Positions 38,181 to 47,862 of a DNA stretch of 64,000 nucleotides are shown in pieces. The stretch comes from Dicaeum eximium (taxonomy: Eukaryota > Chordata > Aves > Passeriformes > Dicaeidae): positions 1,364,001 to 1,428,000 of the forward strand of contig VWZP01008548.1 in the NCBI GenBank assembly GCA_013396995.1, read 5' to 3'. Position numbers and translations under genes: made by a program. Numbering within the stretch: position 1 is the first letter of the stretch; each line of letters opens with the position of its first letter. The notes under the pieces were generated by a model. It did not search any database, had not been told where the DNA came from, and saw nothing but the letters and a program-made list of their open reading frames with translations.

Positions 38181-40831
38181 AAGATTCTTGTTCCTTTTCT
38201 AACTGTACAGCACAGAGATTACTAATTCTTGCTGCCTGAATACCCCTGAGAGACACTTAACATAGGGAAGGATCTTGGTCCATGTTCCTTCAGATGTTCC
38301 ATTTTACATGTTTCCATATTACACTGCCCAAATCTTGTCATAGAAAGGACCAAATTCCCTATTGAAAGGTGACTGTCATACTTAAATCCTTATAGCATCA
38401 CACCACAACCACTGCCCTTTCAGTTTCTGAGTGAGACAATTACTTCTCTGAAATTAAATATTAAAGGCTTCTGCCTTTAACAGCCTTATTACTTATTATA
38501 CTACTTGGTGACAATCAGTCAAGAACCTTGAAAACCAAACACAAAAAATTCATGTGGACATTATAATGAAACATTCTCCTATCTGCTACAGCCAAATATA
38601 TTTTTAGCATAAGAATCCCCACGCATTGTGAAATTCTGCAGCATATTCAGTCTGACAAGAAAAAAGGCTGCAATAGCCAGGTTCATCTCAACCCTTACAT
38701 GCATTACCTTATTTATCAATGAAACTTTAGCACTCATACCTTAGAATCCTCCAAAATTTGTAACTCAGGCCATGAATCATTAATTAATAAAATAAGAAGA
38801 GTGGTTACCCTATATGAATGTAAACCACAGTAGTTACCTATGTCAAATGTCTACAGGTGAACAGGTGAGGAGATAAAGTCCCATGAGCTTCCTTGAGAGA
38901 ATTGGGCACTCCTTTCCTTCAATAATCAGCAAGGATGAAAATTAGAATAAAACTAACAAATCTTAGTTTGCAGACAGACAGTGTTTTGCAAGCGAGTAAC
39001 CCATCACAGATCAGTCATTTCACATGAAATGCAAAAGAATACACAAAATTTAGTACATATCCTTTCCAGATATTGTCAAACACCTGTAGAAACAGACAAC
39101 TTGAACACAATGTCTTTGATTTTATCAATAAAAAGGCACAAAATATAACCAAGAACTGATATCAGCTATTAAGAAAAGCTGTCTACATAGGAAGTAAACA
39201 TCTCCCGATTAAGACATTACAGATACTGTAAAAGAAGTACATAAGCTTGTTTTCATCTTTCCACTTAGGAATCTATAACCTCTTCAGATTGTCACCTTGA
39301 ATTCTGATCAAACAGCTATGGGTACATACTAATAACATCGCTTTCTGTCATTTTAACTATTATTGTTTATATTAATATGACAATGACAGAAGAATAGACA
39401 TGGTGGCCACAATTCTATGACTCAAATCAAACATTTGAAGATTATTGTAGTATGTCATTGCAATATGTAATTCTTGGGGTTTTATAGTTTTTTTTTAACC
39501 TTTGACATTTCCAAGGGAAAATAGGTTTCAATACCACCCAAATTATCAATGTCTCCTCACTATTTTTTAAAATCATATAACTTATCAGAAGAAATGTCAA
39601 ATTCTGTTTAATTTATTCAGTTTCACAGAGGTTTTTAACTCAGTCCATTAAGGGCAACTAGTCTGCAAGAGAGTAACTTTTCTGTTGCATTTATTGTCAC
39701 CCACTAGCAAAGACAGAAGTGTTACTATTGGCACATTTCAAGCATTCTGGGCTTATAAGGAAATTTCCTTGCCTTCCATTAATATTTTCTGTAAGCATTA
39801 CTATTCTATCTCTGCAGCTATATGGGTCTGACTGTCCCCTAAATAGGAGAAAAAATGGAATTTTACTTCACGTACACCCATATGCTCAAAAGACCTACAC
39901 AACAAAACAACAGATAATTTTTCAAGACTTAGCAGCCTGTATATTGAATTAAAAAGAAGTAGTGGGACTACTTGAATGACTCACCTCTGAATCTTGACAG
40001 CAAATATTGCAAAAAATTTTACAGCTGAATTCTGAGCTGTATCTTGAAGATTCAAATGCTGTAAAACTGGAGAAACCTTTTATAAAATGTATTTTAATAT
40101 TACCTTTCAATTGAAATCTAATTAGTAGATGTAATAATTTGTCACACAAATTCTAAACTGCATCTTAAAGGGTACTTTACAGACATCACCACTGAAAGAA
40201 GTAATAACTGAATTAAAATCTGCCCTTGAGTGCAAGTGCATCAAATATAAATAAGTTATTTTAGTAGAGTAGAAACACATTACTTGCTGTGACAAAAAAG
40301 TGTAATAATCAGGTTGAAGACATTATCAAATTTAGAAACTACTAGTACCACCTACTGGCAGAACTGCAAAACTGAAAAATATTTTCGGTTTATAATATTT
40401 TGTAATACCACAATAGCAAACAGATTATTGCAACTCTAATATCATCTTTGGTTGCAAACTCAGTTAGGTATAGGAGATTAATTTGAGCACTTAGGGTATA
40501 TTTTTTATGAACTAAGCTACTACCCAACTAGTTATAAACATAAAAAAAAAAAAAAAGTCATAATTGCAGTTTGGTAGCGTACATAATGGTATAATTTAGA
40601 AACTAGTAAAGAAAATTATCTCAAATTTCTAATTATATAGACTTGCTTTCTTAGCTGGTTTGAGGCAGAACTCTACACTCTTTTAATTCAAGAAGTTTTA
40701 TTGATATTTTGCTTTTGACAACCAGCAGTATTTAAATGGCATTCAGTTTATTCTTTAGTGCTTTGAGAGGCACTGGACAAATTCCATATAAATGAGGATT
40801 AGTTTGATCCAGATTTTCTCAGATATATAGA
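38181..40831. other. AT-rich single-copy DNA
   Basis: No gene or interspersed repeat is recognised. A poly-A run lies at about 40542-40556. Confidence 0.5.
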
Positions 40832-40913
40832 CTTTCCCTTCCCCTTCCCCTTCGCCTTCCCCTTCGCCTTCCCCTTTCCCTTTCCCTTCCCCTTCCCCTT
40901 CCCCTTCCTCTCC
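40832..40913. repeat. (CCCCTT)n polypyrimidine tract
   Basis: About 80 bp made almost only of C and T, built on the hexamer CCCCTT with CGCCTT and CCCTTT variants. The complementary strand is GGGGAA-rich, so triplex (H-DNA) or G-quadruplex structures are possible. Confidence 0.93.
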
Positions 40914-41294
40914 TATGCTCTGCTTTTTCTTTTTCCTCTATTTAACATCTGAAATCTAGTTAAACTCTGCTCTGCCTTTTCTAGGAAAATTTGCAAGTAA
41001 AATTTTGTTACACTTTGTTGCTAGCAGTATTGCTCTACACTGATTAAAAAGCTATGCAAAATAAGAAAGCAGCTGGTCTTTAACTCAGCAGGTAGCATGT
41101 TCCATTGAGGCCCTCAACCTTTCTGCAGCAAGGCTCTACCTCAATTTGCTATTCAAGCCAAGCAACTTGAGAAGAATCTATACTTATTCTTATCTGAGGT
41201 ATGCAACTAGAAAAATATATGTTTCATTTTCATTATAATTTCCTGGGACACTAAAAAAAAAATTGAAGAAACCATTATGTACTTTTTCCACTGC
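40914..41294. other. Single-copy DNA
   Basis: Nothing recognisable lies between the polypyrimidine tract and the TA/CA array. Confidence 0.5.
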
Positions 41295-41377
41295 ATATTT
41301 ATATATATACATATACATATATAAACATATACATATATACACACATATATATACATACATATATATACATATATACA

Positions 41378-41418
<41 letters not shown>

Positions 41419-41424
41419 ATATAT
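41295..41424. repeat. Long TA/TACA/CATA microsatellite
   Basis: About 130 bp of alternating AT, with interspersed ACAT units. Both strands read as long isoleucine/tyrosine-rich pseudo-frames (41190-41452), which are artefacts of the repeat. Confidence 0.95.
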
Positions 41425-41644
41425 GGCTTAACTGTCTCTCAGTTTTTCTCATGTATTTCTTCTGTTTCCAGTCAGACCATCAGCTCCATTCCCACATTTT
41501 GCTCCCAACTGCAGTACCTAACACACCAATAGAAACTGTGAACAGAAGTACTGAAAAATGACCTATTGGTCTGCCCCAATCTAAGCTACTTGCAAGCTGA
41601 AAACCAGTTTGTATCAAGGGAAACATTTACATTACTCTTCCATT

Positions 41645-41880
41645 TTATCTTCCATTTCGTGACTCTTTAGTTTTAGTCATTAATCTCTGATGTGGAACCT
41701 TGCTAAGTGCTTTTGAAAATCTAAATATACTACCATCCACTGAATTGTCCTTATCTGTTGTGGCAGCAATATCTTCAAAGAACTCCAGCAGGTTAGTTAA
41801 GCATGACCTCTCCTGTCTGAATCCATGTTGACCATCCTTAATCAAGCTATGTGGATTTACTTTACTTTGGACATTTCATA
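41645..41880 (-). mobile_element. Ancient CR1 reverse-transcriptase fragment
   Basis: The minus-strand frame at 41645-41845 reads QHGFRQERSCLTNLLEFFED and later FSKALSKVPHQRLMTKTK. It matches the CR1/L2-type reverse-transcriptase segment QHGF..G.SCLTNLL.F and YLDFSKAFD.VPH. The catalytic-domain aspartate-containing stretch is altered (DGSIFRFSKALSK). The copy keeps only this internal portion, with neither the 5' end nor the CR1 3' tail, and is highly decayed. It is likely much older than the other CR1 copies here. Confidence 0.82.
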
Positions 41881-42321
41881 TGAGAGTTCATGTATTTTCT
41901 CCCAGCAAATTATAAACCCACTGTTTTCCCTCATGACCATTTAAAGGAATATAATGAAGTTCTCGTTGATGCTTTTCAATCCTTAGGAATCTCTCCTGAG
42001 TTGTGTGAACTTTAAAAATGTCAGTGAAGAATTAAATTATTTCCCTTCTTGGTTCTCTTAGCACTTTTTTGCTGATCAGAAGAGATGGAAATATTTTAAC
42101 AGCTTTATTAGATATGCCCACTCCCTGAATTTACAGCTGTGCGTCAATTGGGGAAAAAAAGTCTGCCTCAGCTGCTACTTCACCTGTCTGAGAAAGTAAG
42201 AATAAATATATAACTGTTAAAAACAAAACCCAAATACAAACAAGCAAAAAAACCCCAGGAAAAACTCAACCATCAAATAGGAAATGTTCTAATTAAATCT
42301 GAATGAACCTTTTCTTCAAGC
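41881..42321. other. Single-copy DNA, A/C-rich toward its end
   Basis: The stretch 41881-42090 may be more of the ancient LINE but cannot be assigned by eye. An A/C-rich start of low complexity lies at 42215-42260. Confidence 0.4.
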
Positions 42322-42470
42322 TAAAAAAAACAAAACCAAACTGAAACAAAACAAAACCAAAAAAAACAAAACCCAAACCAAACAACCCCCCAAACCAACA
42401 ACAACAGCAACAAAAACCCCAACAAACTAACCAACCAAACAAACAACAAAACCCATGAAAATCCAAACCA
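42322..42470. repeat. A/C-rich low-complexity tract
   Basis: About 150 bp of nearly only A and C, with AACCAAACAAACAAC-type units. The minus-strand frame (42293-42487) is G/F/C-rich and is an artefact of the tract. Confidence 0.9.
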
Positions 42471-43544
42471 GGCATAAAAAGAGACATTTCATCACTTTCT
42501 TTCGCTTTCAGCAGTCATGAAAAGAAAAAAATTCCCAAATAAATCAGGTCTTGAATTCTGGTGAAAAATAAAAGCATGTATAAGGTGATGAGAAGGAGCA
42601 TGTGTCTTAGCTGTTGTCCGAACTTTATAAATTCCACTTTTTAAAAATTCTTATCCATCCTTTTTTATAATGTTTATATAATAAAATGTATTGGAAAATG
42701 AACAAGATTTTTCCTCATAGATAACATAAATATTCAAGGATATTATATTTTTTATTGTGAGATTTTTGTTGTTTTATTATTTATTTGGTTTTTCCTTTGT
42801 TTTTAATTTGGGAATGTTTACATCTCATATATTTCAGAGCTTTCTTTACTATTGTGACCTGGAATGAGGATTCTTCAGGGAGACCAACTCAACAAGTGAC
42901 TGCCATTTGTTAAATTTATTTTTGAAACATTACCATAAACAAATACTAAAAGTGTTTATTTTACTGGATTAGACTCAGCAGAGTAGCATTTGTTTGCTTT
43001 CTGAACTTAAAATATTGGAAGCATGGAGATTTCACTTTCTCATACAAGAAAATGATTAAAGTAGATCCTCCTTTCTTGCCACCAGTATTTAAAATAGGAT
43101 TATACTAACATTACGCAATTTTTACAAAAACATTAAAAAATACTGCAAAATATTGGTTTTGCATAATCTCAGTGCTAAAAAGGTTGTTAAGTAGCCAAAA
43201 AGGATAAAACAATGGTATACAGATTAGGCATGATCTTAATCTTTGCATCCTCTAGAACAAAAATGTTGTTAAATTGGTAGCAAGGGCTATTCAGGCCCTT
43301 GCATCATGATGTTTACCCAGAGTCCTACTTCACAGAGGTCTAATAACACAACAGCTTCTTAATTTTACCTCTGTGTTTTCCCTGAACATTTTCTGAGCTC
43401 ATTGTCATTGTCAAACAAACACAACTTTGACCGGTATGCACTGAGTTCACTTTCTCATGAGTATAAATAGTGGTAAAAATCTCTTTCTGTCCTAGAGGAC
43501 CAGAAAGGAAATTTTATTTAATTTCCTCTTTAAAAGACAGAGTT
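42471..43544. other. AT-rich single-copy DNA
   Basis: No gene or repeat is recognised. Confidence 0.5.
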
Positions 43545-44275
43545 TAACAACTCAGTTGGTGAAGCTCAAGTGGCTGTGTCTGAAGAACCAGGGCTGCGAT
43601 TGAGCTGTACAGGGGGAGTTCCCAAGTTCAGGAACTGGTCCAGCAGCTCTGAGCCTCATCAGGAGCTGGTAGCCCTTGGCAGGCAACCAGGTGAGGAGGG
43701 AGTGCTGCCAGGAGCAACAGAGGGTTATTTAAATGACTCCAGGGATTGTGAGTGACCCAGAGCATTGCAAACAGGTGTGTGGCACACCAGTGAGAGTGTG
43801 GAAAGGCAGTTTGCAGAGCAGTTTGTGCAGGCAGGATGAGCAGGATGAGCAGGATGAGCAGGATGCTGTCTCTTGGCCATTGGACAGCAGTCAACAGAGG
43901 CAACAACAGACTCAGTAGCTGGTAAGGAAGAGCAAAGAGGTCCTTTTAGCCCCAGTCTTACAGGCACACTAGATTAATCTTCCTCAGTTATGGTGTTGAC
44001 ACACCCTAAAACTGAATCCCATGTGGCTGCAAGGGTCACTGAAACAGCTGTGTCCAAGACCTCCAGCCAGCCAGATTTGCCTGTGGTAGGTGGAGCTCTC
44101 CAGGTCACAGAGTGCCCGATGCCTCTTCCTAAGGCTGGCACCAGCAAATAGTTCTGAGAAACCAGGTCTAGTGAAAAATGTCCCTGCTTACAGCAGGTGG
44201 GTTGGAACTAGCTGATCCCACTCAAGCTATGCTATGCTTCTATGCTTCTGTGATTCTATGGTTCTGTGAAAGGAT
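43545..44275 (+). mobile_element. Unclassified composite retroelement with CR1-like 3' tail
   Basis: A GC-richer ~730-bp block stands out from its flanks. Its 3' end reads GGTGGGTTGGAACTAGCTGA, then CTATGCTTCTATGCTTCTGT and GATTCTATGGTTCTGTGA. This is the shape of a CR1 3' UTR (GGTTGGACTAGATGA) and terminal repeats. The 5' edge, CAACTCAGTTGGTGAAGC, resembles a tRNA A box, and GGGCTGCGATTGAGC about 40 bp later is a weak B-box match. A minisatellite (GCAGGATGA, ~3.9 copies, 43831-43865) lies inside. The body matches no ORF2 text that I recognise. It may be a tRNA-headed SINE-like composite, an internally deleted CR1 that keeps 5' and 3' parts, or another passerine repeat. Small frames at 43570-43755 (plus) and 43628-43967 (minus) are not called genes. 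Confidence 0.55.
43831..43865. repeat. 9-bp minisatellite (GCAGGATGA)
   Basis: Three perfect copies and a fourth lacking its last base, inside the composite element. Translated, it gives runs such as DEQDEQDEQ, an artefact. Confidence 0.95.
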
Positions 44276-44385
44276 AATTATTGTCCTAAAGAGAATAAGC
44301 ATGAAACAGTCTTTAAAAATCCATAGAAATACTGGACAATAGAAATGTAGAGTGAGAGAGTTACAGAGCACTTTTCTTCTTCTCA

Positions 44386-44416
<31 letters not shown>

Positions 44417-45642
44417 TGACTTATTTTTTGAAAAACAGCAGCTTCATAATTATTTTCTGCAGACAAGAAGTTATATGGCTGGGGGAATCTTATGATCTCT
44501 GAAAATCTGTGTGGTAAATGTCCCTGATCAGACCATGGCTGTGTTGCTCTTCAGCCCTCAGATGGAGTCAGTCTGTAGCCAGGCAACCCAAAGCATCTAC
44601 AGTTAAGCGTTTACATCATTCTGCATCCACAGTTATGGACTGTCTTCTATTGACAGGGGAAACTAAAATCACAATCTAGTCCTCAGCACTCTTCACTTGC
44701 ACTTTAAGAAATGAGAAGAAACACCTGCAAAATATTGGAAAATTGTTGCTATTTTATCCATAGTCCAATGCTTTTACACTCTATTTAAAGTACAGTCAGA
44801 TGAATGGGAGGACTCTAGCCTTTCATTTAAGATCTCTGGAGACAGAAAAGGCAAAAAAGTGTTCCTGCACCTTTTCAGAGAAAGAATGTGTATGCCCTGC
44901 TTTGGTAACTCTAAGTGTATAAGCCGCTCCAGGAAGAAAATTCTCAAAGAGCGTGACTGAGCATATAGAATTAATATACACCAGAAAGGAGTCACAGGGG
45001 TGTAGTGAGAACATGATGGCAACTGATGTTAACCAAAGTAGCCTATCCAGCTCTAATTGAAATAAATCTTTCCCTCTCATTTACAGTCTTAAGTGGTACT
45101 TGAGATCTTCTTCAGTGCTTTAGTCTGTTGAAAACCAGAGAAAATCCTGTGCTATGAGTTTGCACTCCATGGAGGAAAGAGGTCAGTCTATAGCTGTTTC
45201 TTTGAGGACTTCTTTTGTTTAATTTTTCTTTCCTCCAGTAACTCCATTTCTCATCAGTCTCTGATAGTGAACAACCTTGTACTATGTCCTAAGAAACTTC
45301 TCTCTGTGATTTAGTTTTGATTCAAAGTGTATCAGCCTTTTGCTACAAGGATTTCTACAGTAACACATTAAGACTTTGACACTCTTGCAAAGATATTCAG
45401 TAATATTTGGTGCCGGGGGAGAAAGGGTGAAGTCAAGGCATAGACTGTTAAAAGTTAAAATCTTTGCATTTAGGATATTCTATGTGTCTACAAACATGAA
45501 TATAATGTTATGGTTGACAATATCAAGAACTATTTTCCTACATTTACCAGCAAGGTTGCTTTTTATCTCCTTGTACCTCTTGCTTTGCAAAGTTTCCATA
45601 ATAGGCTTTAACACTTTTTAAAGGATAAAGGTGTTACCTAAA
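44276..45642. other. Single-copy DNA with one dinucleotide tract
   Basis: No gene is recognised. Two overlapping minus-strand frames at 44774-45080 lack any recognised domain. Confidence 0.5.
44386..44416. repeat. (TC)n(TA)n compound microsatellite
   Basis: About nine TC units pass directly into about six TA units. Confidence 0.95.
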
Positions 45643-45798
45643 GTTTTGTTTTGTTGGTTTCTGGGGTTTTTTTTTTTGTTTGGTTTGTTTTTTTTTTTTG
45701 GTGTGTGTTTCTTTTTTTTTTTTTGTTTTGGTTTTTTTGTGTTTTTTTTGTGGTTTTTTTTTTTTTTGTTAGTTTGTTTGTTCATTTGTTTGTTTTTA
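45643..45798. repeat. T/G-rich low-complexity tract
   Basis: About 155 bp made almost only of T and G. It is the strand complement in character of the A/C tract at 42322-42470. The phenylalanine-rich frames across it are artefacts. Confidence 0.92.
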
Positions 45799-46087
45799 TC
45801 TTCCTTCCCAAAACAAAAGTATCTGATAATAGCTCAGTAGGAGCTGGGAAATGCAAAGAAGCTTCCCTCATGTATCACCAATCTCTTGTCTCTGCAGGAG
45901 CTCCACTCCAGTCTCCCATGTCCTTCTGGGTTCACAATGCAGAATAAAATGGAAGCCACTGACTTGCATATACGTGATACCTCCAATCAACTTTTCTGTT
46001 GAGGAGTGAACATCCTTCTGTATCCTAAGTGTTAGAAAATTCAGAAAAGGGATACATCCAGATCTTGATCTTTGTGGATTGTGTTTG

Positions 46088-46475
46088 TGTACTGGTTTGG
46101 GGTGGAAGAGAGTTACTTTTCTTTGTAGAAGATTGTGAGGGCCTATAGTTTGCATCTGTGACCAAACAAAGTGCTGGTAACATACCAGGACTTTTGCTAT
46201 TTCTGAGCAGCATTTATACAGTGTTAAGGCCTTTTCTGTTTCTCACCCTCCCCCAACAGAGCAGACTGAAGGTGCACAAGAATCTGTGAGGGGACAGCGT
46301 TGGGACAGACCACCCCAAGTGAACAAACAGATATCCCAGACCACATCACTGTGTGCTCATCAATAAAAACTAAAGAAGGAAATAGGAAGGATGGATGTTC
46401 AGAGCGATGACATTTGTCTTCCCACATAATCATTACATGTCATGAAGCCTTCTTTTCTAGAAATGGTTGAATCTG
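46088..46475 (+). mobile_element. Avian ERVL-type LTR, 3'-truncated
   Basis: It starts TGTACTGGTTTGGGGTGGAA, equivalent to the family's TGT-CTGG start. It then has AGTGCTGGTAACATACC, CCAGACCACATCAC, TATA-like CAATAAAAAC at 46361-46370, ATGACATTTGTCTTCCCACA and TTCTAGAAATGGTTGAATC. The order is that of the copies at 23627 and 30570. Similarity ends at about 46475, where the others continue through the R/U5 part, so the last third is lost. The minus-strand frame at 46224-46433 corresponds to the one inside the 23627 LTR, confirming homology, but it is not a gene. Confidence 0.85.
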
Positions 46476-47084
46476 TGGAAATCCCCTACTACTTGGTGTA
46501 TTTGGTATAGGATGGAGGATCTATACCTGCTTTGTGAGCAACATTTCCTTTAATTTTTCTGTGGCAGTCAAATACATTATCATTTTCAAACCTTTCCAGG
46601 AACTTACATAAGGAAGAGGGCTTGTTTATAGACCAGCTTCAAATTTTCATGAGAAAGGTAAAAGACTATTCAACCTAATCAATATAAGATTGCTTCTGGA
46701 TATATGCAGAAACAGAGTTTAAAATCTCATTGAAGGTTAAAAAGAGACACAGCTGGAAAGATTAATACCTCTGGCTTTTGATAGCTGCTGAGAAGTGGAT
46801 TTTTATGACTATGATCTTTGTAAACAGCCAAAGGGGAATTTGGAATTTAGATATCAATTGCCTATATATATTTATATATATATGTAGGTGTAGAAGAAGG
46901 GATTACAAGCAACCTCATCAGTTAAGTGTGATAAAAGAGAAAAGGGATGGGTTGGCCAGGGGAGAACCTGGAGGAAGAGGAATGATCCTGAGGAAGGACT
47001 GATCCAAAAGGACTGGGCAGAAACAGGAGAGAGTGTCACTGCTGTGAGGTCAGTATGGGTCTGCAGCTAGAGCTGGACTCCATG
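46476..47084. other. Single-copy DNA
   Basis: A short TA-rich run lies at about 46863-46884. The stretch just after the LTR could hold more of its diverged end. Confidence 0.4.
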
Positions 47085-47862
47085 CTCACATGTCCAATAT
47101 TTCATCCATCCCCAGATTCTTCTCTACTTTTAAAGGGCTGCTTTGAATCAGCTAATGCCCGAATCTGTGCTTGTGCTGGGGATTGCCATGGCCCATGTGT
47201 AGGATTGTGAGTTTGGCCCATTGATCTTCATAAGCTTCATAAAGGCCCACTCCTCAAGGAGTGGTTATGCAGGGTCTCTCTGGGTGGAATCCCTTTCTTC
47301 TAGCAAATCAAATGCATCACTCAGCTTGGTGTCATCTGCAGACTTGCTGATGGTGAAGTCTATCCCATTATCTATGTCGTAAATGAAGATATTAAAAAAT
47401 ACTGATCCCAGAACTGACAGCAGGGACAGCATCCATTAGTGTTTTATGTTTAGACATTGAGCCATTAACTGCAATTCTTTGGCCATCCATCCTTTGTGGC
47501 CATCCATCCAAACCCTTACCAAACTAAGAGTCCATCCATCAAACCCATATCTCTGCAATGTACAAGTAAGAATGTTGTGGGAGTTTCTTTCAAAGTGCTT
47601 ACAGAAGTGCAAGTAGATGACATCTGCAGCTTTTCCCTTGTCCACTGATGCAGTTACTCCACTACATGGAGAATGCCATGAGATCAGGCAGGCAGAATCT
47701 GCCCTCAGTGTAGCCATGTGGGCTGTATCTAAGCACCTCCCTATCTTCCATCTTAACATATCTTCCAGGACAACATCGTCCATGATCTTTCTGGGCATGG
47801 GGGTGAGACTGACTGCTCAGTAGTACCCAGAGTCCTCCTATTTACCCTGTTTTTAAATGGTC
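47085..47862 (-). mobile_element. Internal CR1 ORF2 (reverse transcriptase) fragment without its 3' end
   Basis: The minus-strand frame at 47436-47798 contains VDKGKAADVIYLHFCKHFER, NSHNILTCTLQRYGFDGWTL and VRVWMDGHK. These match the CR1 reverse-transcriptase text VD.GKAVD.IYLDFSKAFD, SHNILL.KL..YGFDGWT and WLDGR. The plus strand continues CR1 wording on the low-coordinate side (AGCTTGGTGTCATCTGCAGA, CTTGTGCTGGGGATTGCC) to about 47085, and on the high side (GGTGAGACTGACTGCTCAG, GTCCTCCTATTTACCCTG) to about 47862. The YLDFSKAF motif has decayed to YLHFCKHFE, and the expected CR1 3' UTR and terminal repeats are absent. Confidence 0.92.

Noticed and set aside
41190..41532. Tyrosine/isoleucine-rich frames on both strands
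   Set aside because: They are translations of the TA/CA microsatellite.
45631..45947. Phenylalanine-rich frames
   Set aside because: They are translations of the T/G low-complexity tract.
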